Under the pieces are notes generated by a model. The model saw nothing but the letters and a program-made list of their open reading frames with translations. It ran no database searches and had not been told where the DNA came from. A stretch of 64,000 bases of DNA from the NCBI GenBank assembly GCA_963749575.1, contig CAVVNM010000011.1, positions 248,001 through 312,000 on the forward strand, in the 5' to 3' direction. The stretch is from JAMXLO01 sp963749575 (GTDB taxonomy: Bacteria > Pseudomonadota > Alphaproteobacteria > Acetobacterales > Acetobacteraceae). Shown one piece after another: positions 37,901 through 48,247 of this stretch. The position numbers and the translations under genes were made by a program. Positions within the stretch are counted from its first letter, which is position 1. Every line of letters starts with the position of its first letter.

Positions 37901-38980
37901 ACCGCGCCGGTCACGTGAAGCGTGCCGCCATTGGCGATGACGCTGCCGCTGCCGGAGAGCGGAGCTGCCAGCGTCCCTGAGCCGATCACGGTTGCGCCCG
38001 CGCCGACAGCCAGGCCGGCGTTGTCGGTGAGCGTGCCACCGTCGAGTTGGATCGTCCCACTCGCGATGCTTTCGGCGGCGTTGATGGTCAGCTTGCCGGC
38101 GGGGCCAATTTCCAACGTCTGGTTCGCGCTGCTGATCGCGATCGGCGTGCTGGCCGTTGCGGTGCCGTCGAGCTTGAGGTTGGCAGGGGCGGAGGAATTG
38201 ATCGCCAGAACGAGGCCGCTGCCGACCGACCCCTTCAGGTCGAGCTGGCCACCGACGGCTTGGACCATGGTCGCTGTGCCCGAACCGGACTTCGTGAGGT
38301 TGGCAGTGACTGTGCCGAACCCATGCAGAACGCCGTTCGCCGTTCCGCTGCCAAGGCTGATGCCGTTGTTGTCGGCCAGGGTTCCGCCCGCCATCTGCAG
38401 GGTGCCGTTCGTGACGTTCTGTGCCCCGCTGATCGTCACTATGCCGCCTGCGATTTCAAGCGTCTGATTGGTGTTGTTGATCTTTATCGGGCTGGCCGTG
38501 ACGTTGCCGGTGAATGCGAGCTCCAGGGTGCTGGGCGCGGCGGTCCCGATGGCCAGGACGGGGGGGCTACTGGTCGCCAGACTGCCCGCACCAGTAAGGA
38601 CGAGCGTTCCGCCAGTCGTCCCGGTTCCCGCCTCGATCGTTCCGCTACCGCTGATGGCGCCGGCGACCGAGATCGTGCCCGCGCCCAAAATTATGGCGTT
38701 AGGAACGAGAGTGACCTTCCCGCCGACGCTCAGCGACTCACCAGCCTTCGTCAGCAGAGACGTTGTCGTGCCCAGTAATGAGGACGTGAACGTCAGGCTC
38801 GCGATGCTCAGGCTGGAGACGTCGTCGGTGACAGTGTAGGAAAGCGCCGCGCCGCCCAACGTCACGGCATCGGTGCTGATTAGTTTGGCCCGGATAGGTC
38901 TCTCCGGCCGGCCGGCCGGTCCACGGGCCGGAACTCCAGAACCCGCTTGTGCCCGATCTGGCCCAACTCACATTCGCCAT
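34918..38980 (-). pseudogene. giant beta-repeat (adhesin-like) protein, frameshifted near the start
   Basis: Starting at ATG 38980 (MANVSWARSGTSGFWSSGPW), the frame is lost in a GGCC-rich run near 38910 and resumes as LISTDAVTLGGAALSYTVTD; one extra base explains it, and the corrected length is about 1353 residues. The first half has repeats built on VTNGTLQMAGGTLADNNGIS and SITNGTISMTGGSLVDSSGV; the second half has VTNAGSI-type beta-helix units like the neighbour at 31569. The C-terminus SGDLIDLHDFSSAGATSTYD and GSGTFHLASDGGTGTSIML matches that of both paralogues. No signal peptide. Likely a secreted adhesin or matrix protein linked to the polysaccharide locus. Confidence 0.75.
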
Positions 38981-39114
38981 GTTCACCAGCCCTATGGTCG
39001 TCGCGCTCAATCTTTGAGCGCCCTACTCGACTTTTATCTCCTAATGGACACGGAACAACAATTGATCCTTCGGGCAAGTACTTTCGATAAGCCCGCGTCC
39101 AGGCTTTGCGCTGC

Positions 39115-40509
39115 CTACCTGGTCCGGACCGCTGTGGGGTCCAGAACAGCGAACACCCCCGGAAGCAGCCGCAGCCGCCGCCAGATAAACCAAGCCATCA
39201 GTGCATTCCAAAGAACCAGGGCCATCGCAGCCGCAATCGCCGCGCCATCAAGCGCAATGAAGCCGATGAGCACGAAACTCGCCACTGCGCCGATCGCCAT
39301 GCTGACGGCCAGAAGAGCTGCCGCAGCGCGCTCCTGGCCAGTCATCGTCATCAGGAACAATTGCGAGCCACACGCCCCGGCTATGACCTGAGCGAGAAGG
39401 ACAATGCGCAGTGCCACCGCCCCCGTCTCGAACACCCCGCCGAACCACCCGAGCAGATGTTCAGGGATAGCCGCCAGGGGCAACGCGATCGCCAACGCTC
39501 CGAGCAATGTCCACCAGGATGTCCTGGCGATAATCTGACGCAAAGCCGCATGATCATTGCGGGCGAACAGATCAGCTACCATAGGAGCGAACAGAGCGTT
39601 GACCGCAATGCGAGGCAAGGCCACCACGATTGCGATATTGAAGACGAGCGCGAAAATACCCGCATTGGTTGTGTCCCCGGCCCATCCCAGCAGGACAACA
39701 CCGGTCCGGTTCAATGCAACCTCACCGACCGCGAGCATTACGAGGGGGAGCGCGGCGCGGCGCCACGCAGCACTTTCAGAGTAGTCTGCCGCTCTGCCAC
39801 GGAGGACCGAAGCCGTCTTCCGGTTCGCCGCGATGCTCACGAGGCATAGACCTGTGGCTGAGCTCATCAGGGTCAGCACCATTGCCCGAGGAGCGTCCAT
39901 CGCCAGGCCGAGCACCTGACTGGCGAGGGTTACGAGCACCAGCAACAAGCCGTCGCGTACCAGGCGATCGGGTGCAAGTGCGGAGGCCACGCCGCCAAAC
40001 GCACGCACGATCGACGACCTGATCCAGAGCAGCGCCCACACAGGCACCAGCAGAAAGCCGATCAGGAAGCTGGCTGCCTGTTCGGCAGAGGGGTGAGTTT
40101 GAAAGACAAGCACCACCGTGCCGCCGCCGAGGACCACCGCAATGCCGCCCAGGATCACCAACCGTTCGGCATACCGGATGACCCCTCGCACGAGCGACCA
40201 GGCCTCTCGCGCACGGTAAATCGATACAAGTCGCAGCAGAGACACATCGAAACCGAGCGCCGAAAGATATGCCAGTATGGTCACCCAGGCCAGCACATAG
40301 GAGTAGATGCCAAACGAGGCCGCCCCAACGAGGCGGGCAAGCACCATCTGCGAACAGTAGCTGAGCCCGGCGCCCGCCCCATAGACCGCAAAAGCGGTGG
40401 CGCTGCTGTGGGCAAGGCGCCGCGCCGCGCCGCCTGTAGAGACCGTGGCAGCCGGCCGGTCAGACGGCCTATTGCCGCGCTCGCGCAAGGCATGGAGAAC
40501 CTGAGTCAT
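39115..40509 (-). CDS. polysaccharide flippase (Wzx/MATE-like)
   Basis: 464 residues with about 12-14 hydrophobic segments. The start of the membrane part, YGAGAGLSYCSQMVLARLVG, followed by ASFGIYSYVLAWVTIL, is typical of oligosaccharide flippases of the Wzx/polysaccharide-biosynthesis family; the C-terminal half (MTGQERAAAALLAVSMAIGA) fits as well. It would move lipid-linked repeat units across the inner membrane. Its ATG overlaps the stop of the kinase gene at 40506 as ATGA, so the two are translationally coupled in the minus-strand EPS operon. Confidence 0.85.
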   Translation of the reverse strand: MTQVLHALRERGNRPSDRPAATVSTGGAARRLAHSSATAFAVYGAGAGLSYCSQMVLARLVGAASFGIYSYVLAWVTILAYLSALGFDVSLLRLVSIYRAREAWSLVRGVIRYAERLVILGGIAVVLGGGTVVLVFQTHPSAEQAASFLIGFLLVPVWALLWIRSSIVRAFGGVASALAPDRLVRDGLLLVLVTLASQVLGLAMDAPRAMVLTLMSSATGLCLVSIAANRKTASVLRGRAADYSESAAWRRAALPLVMLAVGEVALNRTGVVLLGWAGDTTNAGIFALVFNIAIVVALPRIAVNALFAPMVADLFARNDHAALRQIIARTSWWTLLGALAIALPLAAIPEHLLGWFGGVFETGAVALRIVLLAQVIAGACGSQLFLMTMTGQERAAAALLAVSMAIGAVASFVLIGFIALDGAAIAAAMALVLWNALMAWFIWRRLRLLPGVFAVLDPTAVRTR

Positions 40510-41274
40510 GCTTTGGCGACCATCGAGCTACCGCCCATCATCAACACTTTTCGTGTTATTCTTGCGACTTCCGTCCGCAACGTAGCATCGTCGGTACAAT
40601 CGGCGCGCAGGATGCTCTGCTCTCGAAGCCGCAACAGTTCGCAAACTCCTTCGATCACCGGCACAAAGTCCAGGTTAGCTCGCATGTCGAGCTCAAGGAG
40701 CCGCTCCAGTCTACCCTGATGCGCATTGCGCTCGTGGAGGCGTTCTTCGAGCACCCTCACAGGGGCCGTGAGATGGATGACCATATCCGGAGCCGGCAGC
40801 AGCGCGACAGCCAGTGCTATCCGCTCTTTGTCGACCAAGCCGCCCAAAACCACGAGCGAGCACAGCGCCTGCAGGAAGCCCTGGTCGAAAAGAATGATTT
40901 GTTCCGCCTCAGTCGCAAGGCGCCAGGCATGGGCAAGTCGCAACAGATACTGCTGCAACCTAATCGACCAGATCATGCTTCTCGGGGGCAGCAGCACCAT
41001 CAGCGAGTCGACCAGAGAGGCGGAAGTATCGTGCCGAGTTCAGGCATCGGGCGTTCGCCATCAGCTCAGCGGCTGGGCGACCTAGACGGCGCAGCACGGC
41101 TGTTATATTCCCAAGCTCGGTATCCGGGGCCGACTGGCTCGAACCGCAAATCTCCGCCGGACGATAACTCGAGATGAGCTTGGCCGGCCTGCCACACGCA
41201 CGAAGTCGCGTCGCCAGCTCGCGTGCAAACGTCGACTTGCCCACGCCGGGTGCACCGATAAAGTCGATGATCAT
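40506..41274 (-). pseudogene. P-loop kinase (thymidylate-kinase-like), frameshifted
   Basis: The first frame gives MIIDFIGAPGVGKSTFAREL, a Walker A P-loop at the extreme N-terminus; after a +1 shift near 40990 the second frame continues IWSIRLQQYLLRLAHAWRLA, IILFDQGFLQAL (Asp-Gln-Gly of the kinase fold) and PDMVIHLTAPVRVLEERLHE, the LID-like region. Corrected length is about 255 residues. The fold is that of nucleotide/NMP kinases, but its position between a flippase and a nucleotidyltransferase-kinase fusion points to a role in polysaccharide decoration rather than dTMP synthesis; that is inference. Confidence 0.7.
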
Positions 41275-41292
41275 CGTTCCATGCCGATTGGA

Positions 41293-42801
41293 TCAGAGCC
41301 GACACCAGATCTCGCGTTTGACCTGTAGCAGAACCTCGCCCAACGGCCGTGTCGCGTCGATCGAAATGACTGTGCTGTTTGGGAAGCACAACTGCTGCAG
41401 GGCAACGACACGCTGAGCGATCACGTCAGGGTCCATATTCGGTTCACGCAACGCGAGGACGTCTGAAGGTGCCTCAAGCTTGATGACAAGCTCGGGCGCC
41501 AGGTGTTGCGCGAGCGCGTAGGATCTCGCCTCGAACCGTCGGAGCCATCCAGGCACACCACGCAATCGGGGGAGCAGCGGTCCATCATTATAGCTGGTGT
41601 TCTCGTTCTGCGGATAACGATCGGCAATGACCAACATGCCGCGTGACGCCGCACGGCGTGCAACCGTAAGCTTCAGACGCTTTTCGGCGGCCAGAACCGT
41701 GGCCCACAGCGTCATCAGCACGGTATATATCGCCCCCGGTGGGCGGTCCGCGATGTTCCCGTGCGATGCGCCGCGCGGCTTGCCCATCAATTGCGTCACC
41801 AAGGGCACCATGATCTTCAACGGCAGCAGCAAGAGTGAAGGGCGACCGTCCCCGGTGCCGAAATAGGTCGGGAACACATCGACTTCCTCGCCAAGCCAGG
41901 CCCGAACCGCACGCATGACCGTCGACTTGCCGCTTCCGTCGACCCCCAGCAGTGCCACCAGAACGCCGCCGCCGGGCACATGCCGATTCCACGGACGTGG
42001 GAGGTGAATAATCCGATCGTTCACCCCACCGGCAGCCCACAGCATGGTCCTTGTCATGTTGCGGCCCTGTGCCTCGATCGCATTGTAAATTCGGTATGCA
42101 GCCAGTTCCTTGTGGAGTCTTCGCCGAAGTCGGTGCATGTTTTGCAGCGGTTCCTGGCTATAAAGCGCATCGGCGATGGTTTCCGCTGCTTCCCTTGTTA
42201 CGCACCTGGCCGCCAGGTTAGCTAGTTCCTCTCGCTCGACCTGTGTGGCGAGCCTTGCTCGGTCGGTCGAGAACTTGCTGGTCGAGGTCCGCCAGTTCCG
42301 CAATGTTACGAGGTCGCTGCGGCGCAGTTCCAGATTGCCCCTCACAACCACGAGCAGCGCCTCGCTCACCGGATCAAGCATGCGAAGAGGCATCGTTGGG
42401 TGCCAAACAGCCCGGTCCAGAATAGCGGTCTCCCAAGGCAACCGGTAGTTCTTCAGCAAGGTCCTACCGGCCATGAGGCCAAAATGCAGATGAATGTGAA
42501 TGAGCCGACCGCTTGCATCATCATGGCCAAGAAAGCTGACAATGGATGGCTCGGACCGCCCAGCAACGGCTGGAAATTGCTTGAACCCGCCCTCAAGCAA
42601 TAGCCTATAGACCTCATGCCGATGGCGCCTTGCCATCATCAGATCCATGTCGGACTCGCCGGCCAGTGCCAAGTCGACGCGCCTGCTGCTCTTCCAATAG
42701 CAATAATCGATGCCCCGCTGTTGGAACGCGACCAACATTGCGAGCAAAGGATCGGCAATCGGGCTCCTCGGGTCGGTTGCCACAAGGCTACTGTCTCTCA
42801 T
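41293..42801 (-). CDS. nucleotidyltransferase-like domain fused to thymidylate-kinase-like domain
   Basis: 502 residues from an ATG at 42801. The N-terminal part (YCYWKSSRRVDLALAGESDM, with GESDMDL like an NTase metal-binding DxD, and HIHLHFGLMAG) resembles minimal nucleotidyltransferase-type proteins found in EPS loci. The C-terminal part has VALLGVDGSGKSTVMRAVRA (Walker A), VIADRYPQNENTSYNDGPLL (DRY motif) and PELVIKLEAPSDVLALREPN, as in thymidylate kinases. The open frame runs upstream to 43068 inside the Wzc gene and is not used. It lies 32 bp after the Wzc stop and 18 bp before the smaller kinase gene, so one operon is likely. Substrate unknown. Confidence 0.75.
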   Translation of the reverse strand: MRDSSLVATDPRSPIADPLLAMLVAFQQRGIDYCYWKSSRRVDLALAGESDMDLMMARRHRHEVYRLLLEGGFKQFPAVAGRSEPSIVSFLGHDDASGRLIHIHLHFGLMAGRTLLKNYRLPWETAILDRAVWHPTMPLRMLDPVSEALLVVVRGNLELRRSDLVTLRNWRTSTSKFSTDRARLATQVEREELANLAARCVTREAAETIADALYSQEPLQNMHRLRRRLHKELAAYRIYNAIEAQGRNMTRTMLWAAGGVNDRIIHLPRPWNRHVPGGGVLVALLGVDGSGKSTVMRAVRAWLGEEVDVFPTYFGTGDGRPSLLLLPLKIMVPLVTQLMGKPRGASHGNIADRPPGAIYTVLMTLWATVLAAEKRLKLTVARRAASRGMLVIADRYPQNENTSYNDGPLLPRLRGVPGWLRRFEARSYALAQHLAPELVIKLEAPSDVLALREPNMDPDVIAQRVVALQQLCFPNSTVISIDATRPLGEVLLQVKREIWCRL

Positions 42802-42833
42802 CGTAGATATACTCCAGTCTTCCCGAGCGAGCG

Positions 42834-45020
42834 TCAGTGTTCGTTCGGGGGTGGGACAGCGCCTCTGTTCGCGTCGCCTATCAGGTAGCCTTTGCCATAC
42901 TGAACCATCCATTCGCCCACGTCGCCGTAGCGATAGCGAGCGTGCTTGCGCAGGTCCACCTGGGTGATGACAGCGCCCGCCAACACAGGATGCGCCTTCC
43001 AACGGGCCTCCAAGCTGCTCAGGACGTGCAAGGCATTTTGTGCGACATCGCGGCGCGTCGCGGCCCATTTTACGACGAACAGGACCTTGTCCGCCAACGA
43101 ACTCAGGAGCCGAGTTTCAGTGATGGCTAGAAGCGGGGCGCTATCGATGATCACGCAATCATAGGTTGCCCGCAGCCGGGTCAGCAGGCGTGCGATGTTG
43201 TCGCCGGCAAACCTGATCAACGGGTCCGTCGCATCCCGAGGCATCGCGAGATAGTCCAGATTGAGACTTTCCGAACGTAATATGGGATCCGGTCCCAGGT
43301 CCTCGACCGGGAGCAATCCGCTGCCCCGCCCACTCTTCCCGGTCAACTCGCGAAGCACCGCGGGATGCCTGAAGTCAAGATCCAGCAGAATTGTCCGTCG
43401 GCCGAGAACGGCGGCGTACGCGGCAAGACTGACCGCGAGCGTTGTCTTGCCCTCGTGCGGGAGGCTCGAGGTGACCAGGATGACCTTGGGAGCGCCGCGG
43501 GCATCGACGAGTCCCAGCGCCGCCACGACCGATCGGATGGCCTCGGTGTAGGGTGCAAATGGTCGGCCGGTCAGATACTGGTGCGGACGCAGCCCACGTA
43601 CCCGGCGCAGCCGTGGCACGAGACCCAGGCAAGGTATCCCCAGGGCCTCATGGATGTCACTCTCGCTACGCAGCCTCACATCCAACCGATCGCGCATGGT
43701 TGCCAGGAAATATCCGACGACCAGGAAGGCGACGAATGCCGGAGGAATGAACAGCACCGGGTTGGTGGAGCTTGGACGATCAGGCAGTGACGCAAGTGAC
43801 AACACCGACACACCAGCCGAGATCAACTCCCGCTGCTCCCGTAACTCCTCACGTCGCTGCTGCAGGTTTTCGTAAATCCGCTGACTGGATGTTGCATCGT
43901 GTTGCAGCGCATCCAGTCGCGGATCCGTGCTGATGCCCTGTACCGAGGCGATCCGCTGCTGGATGTCCTGGACCTCTGCCGTGGCAACCTGGACATCATT
44001 GGCCGCGCTGTCGACGGCGCGGTCAACCTCGGCCGCGATTTTCGCGCGAACTTCGCCAATCTCGTTGGCCAGTTGCTGCATCTTCGGGTGCTTCTCGCCC
44101 AACGTGCTGGCGACCTGTGCCTGCGCCTGCAGCAGCGTCAGCTCCTGATGCCGCAGATCGGTCAATGTCGAAAGTTCCGGGATTCCCACGAAGGCACTTG
44201 CGCTGGTCCCACGCCGCTTCTGCTCGCGGAGTCTGTCGAGCCGCGCCTGTCGCACAGACAGATCCGATTGCGCAGCGGCAAGTTGCCGGTTGAGATCCGC
44301 CAGCTGCTGATCGGCAACCGCGGCAGGGTTGCGATCAACCAGGCCGTTGGCGGACTTGTAGTCGCGGATGGCGACCTGCAGTCTTTCTACCTCCCGCCTC
44401 AGCTCGGGGATGCGTCTGTCCAACCAGGCAAGTACCCGGTCGCTGTCTCCAAGTTTCTCCTCGTTCTGGGTCTTGACATAGAGTTCGGCAATGCGGTTCG
44501 CTGCCGTTGTCGCGGCACTTGGGCTCGTCGAGGTGAAGCTGATGGTTACAACGTGCGAGCCGCGCTCCTGGCCTATATTCAGATTGCGCACGAAGGCTTC
44601 GAGATCGGACTGCGCATCCCCATGCCTTGCCCGAAGGGACTCGGGCAGCCATTCGAGTAATGTACTTTTCAGCTCTCCCGCGATAGAAGCGCGAGGCACC
44701 GTCTCCGGCGCGGGCTTTGGCGGATCCTGGGAAAGACTGTTCAGTACCTGCTGCAGAAACCCGTGGGCGCTTACCTTGGTCACCTCGGTCATGATCGTCG
44801 CTGCGTCATCCGGGGCCACGACAAGTGCGGGCGTACCGGTCGGGTTGTTCGGTCGGAGCGACACGACGATCTGCGACTTGGCCGTGTAGCGTGGCGGCAG
44901 CAGCAACGCACCCACGCTGACCATCGCGGTGCCCAACAGGGTCACCAGAATGATCAGGCCGCGGCGCCGGAACAAGACGCGAATCAATTCCTGCAGCGGG
45001 AGCGATTGCGCCACAATCAC
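42834..45020 (-). CDS. polysaccharide co-polymerase / tyrosine autokinase (Wzc/GumC-ExoP type)
   Basis: 728 residues from a GTG whose first three bases overlap the upstream TGA (GTGA). Domain order: Wzz N-terminal part with helix GLIILVTLLGTAMVSVGALL, a long periplasmic coiled coil (to about residue 410), a second helix PVLFIPPAFVAFLVVGYFLA, and a cytoplasmic BY-kinase with VTSSLPHEGKTTLAVSLAAY (Walker A), TILLDLDFRHP (Walker A') and CVIIDSAPLL (Walker B). The tail carries a tyrosine cluster (ARYRYGDVGEWMVQYGKGYL) for autophosphorylation. It controls chain length and export of the polysaccharide at the inner membrane. One of the most secure calls of the locus. Confidence 0.92.
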   Translation of the reverse strand: MIVAQSLPLQELIRVLFRRRGLIILVTLLGTAMVSVGALLLPPRYTAKSQIVVSLRPNNPTGTPALVVAPDDAATIMTEVTKVSAHGFLQQVLNSLSQDPPKPAPETVPRASIAGELKSTLLEWLPESLRARHGDAQSDLEAFVRNLNIGQERGSHVVTISFTSTSPSAATTAANRIAELYVKTQNEEKLGDSDRVLAWLDRRIPELRREVERLQVAIRDYKSANGLVDRNPAAVADQQLADLNRQLAAAQSDLSVRQARLDRLREQKRRGTSASAFVGIPELSTLTDLRHQELTLLQAQAQVASTLGEKHPKMQQLANEIGEVRAKIAAEVDRAVDSAANDVQVATAEVQDIQQRIASVQGISTDPRLDALQHDATSSQRIYENLQQRREELREQRELISAGVSVLSLASLPDRPSSTNPVLFIPPAFVAFLVVGYFLATMRDRLDVRLRSESDIHEALGIPCLGLVPRLRRVRGLRPHQYLTGRPFAPYTEAIRSVVAALGLVDARGAPKVILVTSSLPHEGKTTLAVSLAAYAAVLGRRTILLDLDFRHPAVLRELTGKSGRGSGLLPVEDLGPDPILRSESLNLDYLAMPRDATDPLIRFAGDNIARLLTRLRATYDCVIIDSAPLLAITETRLLSSLADKVLFVVKWAATRRDVAQNALHVLSSLEARWKAHPVLAGAVITQVDLRKHARYRYGDVGEWMVQYGKGYLIGDANRGAVPPPNEH

Positions 45021-47048
45021 GTTCCTGTCCCCAAACCGCTCTTGGCTTTGCGGCGGAATGCCTCCCATTCATCCGCTTTTGCGATTGTCGCGGGCTGACC
45101 CGCCGGGTCGCGCACGTCATCAAGCCAGGCCTCGAGCATCAGGATTGCCCAGAGCTCTCCGGACCGGTCGCGACGACCGGCCAAATGGTCATGCCAGCAT
45201 GCCCGAATCGCCTCGGTATCGAGCAACCCCTCGCTCTGAATCCGCGGACGCGCGAGCAATGATTCGGCCCAGCCACGTAAGGGTCCTCTGAGCCAGGCGC
45301 CGATGGGCACGTTGAAGCCCTGTTTCGGCCGCTCGTACAGCGCCTCGGGCAGATAGCGCGACAGCACACGGCGAAGCAGCCACTTGCCTTTGCCGGCGCG
45401 TACCTTGAACGAACTTGGTAGGCGCCAGGCGAACTCGACAACCCGATGATCGAGCAGCGGGCATCGCGCCTCCAGGCTGACCGCCATGCTGGCGCGGTCC
45501 GCCTTCACCAGAATATCGCCCGGCAGATAGCTGGCCATGTCGCGATACATCAGCCGGCTGACCAAGTCTGGCAGAGCCGGTGTGATATCTACACTGTCAG
45601 GCGGACTCGCAAGCGATACCGGGGATTCCGACACGCTGGTCAGACGCCGGTACAATTCGGCCTCCTCGACCGCATCGAGCACGATTGCCAGCTTTCGCAT
45701 GTTGGAGCTGTCCAGCTGACGCGACACCTGCGTCGGCAGAGGCAGGGCGGCGATGACGCCCCGCATCGTGTCGTGGCTCAAAGCCTGCAGGGCGGAAGCC
45801 GCGACGCGGCGCAGACCCAGCGGCGCTCCGAGCAGTCGTTGCAACCGCGCCGGCACGAAATGCCGCGCATACCCACCGAAGCATTCGTCGCCACCATCGC
45901 CGGTCAGTGCTACCGTAACGTGTTGCCGCGCGAGTTGCGCAACCAGAAAGGTCGGGATCTGTGAACTCGTCGGCGAAGGGCTCGTCCCAGATCTCGGGGA
46001 TGCGGGGAATCACCTGGTAGGCATCCGCCGTGGTGACGCGGAATTCCGTATGATCGGTGCCGAGGTGACGCGAGATCAACGAGGCATTGTGCGCCTCGTC
46101 GTAGTGCGCCTCTTGGAAGCCGATGGTGAAGGTGCGTATCGGACGCGATGAACGGGCCTGCATCATGGCGACGACAGTCGAGCTGTCGATGCCGCCGGAC
46201 AGGAAGGCGCCAAGCGGCACGTCCGCCAACATCCGCTCGCCCACGGCGATGCGGAGCAACCTGTCGAGTTCGTCCGCTGCGTCGGAGTCGCTGAGATCGA
46301 GCGGTTCGTTCTGTCCGGCGTGCGCCACCTCTGCCAGCGACCACCAGGTGCGCACCCGGGCGCGTAGCCGCTCGACGCTGTTGTCCCTAAGATCCTCGGC
46401 ACGCACCGATAGCAGGCCGCCAGGCGGCAGCTTGAATGTGTCCTGCCAGATGCAGCTTGTGTCGGGAATCCACCCGTGGCGGAGCAGCATCGCCAAAGCG
46501 CCGGCGTCGATCTTCGGCTCGAAGCCGGGATACTCGCGAAGCGCCTTGAGCTCCGATGCAAAGAGAAGCGCGCCATCGACCACCGAAATGTACAGCGGCT
46601 TCTTCCCCAGGCGGTCGCGCACGAGATGCAGCACGTGCTCTCTGCGGTCCCACAGCGCCGTGGCAAACATGCCGGCCAATCGCGGCAGCGCCCGTTCCAC
46701 GCCGAAGGTCTCGAACGCCGCCAGCATGATCTCGGTGTCGCTGTGGCCACGAAACGCGTGGCCTTGTCGCTCGAGTTCGGGCCGCAGTTCCGGCGCGTTG
46801 TAGATTTCCCCATTATAGCAGACGACCAACCGGCCATCGTGCGACTGCATGGGCTGCCGTCCTGCCTCGGAGAGGTCGACAATCGCCAGGCGGCGATGCC
46901 CGAATGCGACGCCGGCGGCCGCATCGTGCCAGAACCCGTCCCCGTCCGGTCCCCGGTGACGAAGACGGGCGGTCATCGGCCCGATCGCCGCAAGCCGCGC
47001 CGGATCGGCGCGACAGGGCGCCAGAAGCAGGCCGGCTATCCCGCACAT
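45017..47048 (-). pseudogene. asnB: asparagine synthase (glutamine-hydrolysing), frameshifted
   Basis: The N-terminus MCGIAGLLLAP has the catalytic Cys2 of class II glutamine amidotransferases, with YNGEIYNAPELR and GHSDTEIMLAAFE following; the synthetase domain has GAFLSGGIDSSTVVAMMQ (PP-loop) and, after a +1 shift near 45966, FLVAQLARQHVTVALTGDGG and DECFGGYARHFVPARL. Corrected length about 676 residues. In EPS clusters such paralogues often amidate a sugar or polymer carboxyl instead of making free asparagine. It overlaps the GT4 gene by 13 bp and the Wzc gene by 4 bp, so the operon is tightly coupled. Confidence 0.85.
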
Positions 47049-48247
47049 CCGGTGAACTCCATGAATGATTGCTCCGTTGTTGCCGCGCGGCGCGCGACGA
47101 GCTGTGTGTAGATCCGGCAGTAGCGTGACACGGTGAGATCAAGGCTGAACTCGTCGCGCACAAGCTCGGCCGCACGCTGCCCCATTTCGGTCGCTGACTC
47201 GCGATCATCGAGGAGTCGACAGATCGCGGTTGCCAGCGCGCGCGGCGAGCGGACGGGCACCAGCAAGCCGCTCCGCCCGCTGCGCACGACATCATTGCAG
47301 CCTGGCATGTCGGTCGTGACGATCGGCAATCCGGCGAGCGCCGCTTCGAGCAGCGCCCGCGGCACCCCCTCGCGGTACTCGGTCGGAAAGGCAAAGACGT
47401 CGGCGAGCCGCAGCAGTGCTGGCACGTCGGAGCGCTGACCCAGCGCGATGACGTACGGCGCATGCCGCCTTATCTCTGCCTCCGGCACCGAGAACGGTCC
47501 CTCGGTGTCGCGGGAGCCGACCAGCAGGAACCTTACGTTCGGGCGCTGCGCATGGACCAGCGCAGCCGCGCGCAGCAGCGCCGGGATGCCCTTCTGTCTG
47601 GTGACGCGGGTGACGGTGATGACGACTTGGGCCGCGCCGAGTCCGAGCCTGGCGCGCAGCTCCGACGGTCCGGGGCCCGCGGCAAGCGCACGCTCGAATC
47701 CGCCGACATCGACGCCGGATCCGGGGATCAAATAGCTGCCACGGCGATCGACGAGCCCGTATCGCTCGAAGAAGCCTTGGTCGTCTCGGTTCTGGAAGAT
47801 CGTGGCCGCTGCATGATGCGAGGCGCTGCGGTGCAAGATACGCTGGACTGAGCGCAGCGCCAGCGCAACAGGCGAGCGGGACGAGTATACCCACCCCATC
47901 CCATTGATGGTGCGGACGGCGGCGACATTGCTCAGCGATCGCACAGCCAGCGGAACCAGGATGTTGGGTTTCGTATCGAAACTTTGTGCAACATCCGGCC
48001 GGATCCGCTCGATCAGCCGCCGCAGCGTTCCGATGGTAGCATTGTCACGCAGCGGATTGATAAAGCGGTCGAAGGTGAAGCGGCAATAGTCGATATTGGT
48101 CCGCTCAAAGGGCGCACAATCGTCACTGCCGGCCGCCGTGATGCGGAACCCGCGCTCCCGAAGCGCCAACATGAAGGGGATGCGAAGGCGATGATCCTCG
48201 CCCCCAATGCACAGCAGATGGGGCCGCAACGCGACGGTGTTCAACAT
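47036..48247 (-). CDS. glycosyltransferase, family 4
   Basis: 403 residues, GT-B fold. The N-terminal domain starts HLLCIGGEDHRLRIPFMLAL and contains DVAQSFDTKPNILVPLAVRS; the C-terminal domain has VVITVTRVTRQKGIPALLRA, VRFLLVGSRDTEGPF and FAFPTEYREGVPRALLEAAL, the GT4 EX7E donor-binding motif, followed by GLPIVTTDMPGCNDVV. It would transfer a sugar from a nucleotide donor to the lipid-linked repeat unit in the cytoplasm. It is the first gene of the minus-strand EPS operon, divergent from the nucleotidyltransferase at 48669. Confidence 0.9.
   Translation of the reverse strand: MLNTVALRPHLLCIGGEDHRLRIPFMLALRERGFRITAAGSDDCAPFERTNIDYCRFTFDRFINPLRDNATIGTLRRLIERIRPDVAQSFDTKPNILVPLAVRSLSNVAAVRTINGMGWVYSSRSPVALALRSVQRILHRSASHHAAATIFQNRDDQGFFERYGLVDRRGSYLIPGSGVDVGGFERALAAGPGPSELRARLGLGAAQVVITVTRVTRQKGIPALLRAAALVHAQRPNVRFLLVGSRDTEGPFSVPEAEIRRHAPYVIALGQRSDVPALLRLADVFAFPTEYREGVPRALLEAALAGLPIVTTDMPGCNDVVRSGRSGLLVPVRSPRALATAICRLLDDRESATEMGQRAAELVRDEFSLDLTVSRYCRIYTQLVARRAATTEQSFMEFTGCAG

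Noticed and set aside
31569..38980. Regular internal repeats as a possible CRISPR array
   Set aside because: The repeats are in frame, diverged and continuous as protein repeats; there are no identical short repeats with unique spacers.
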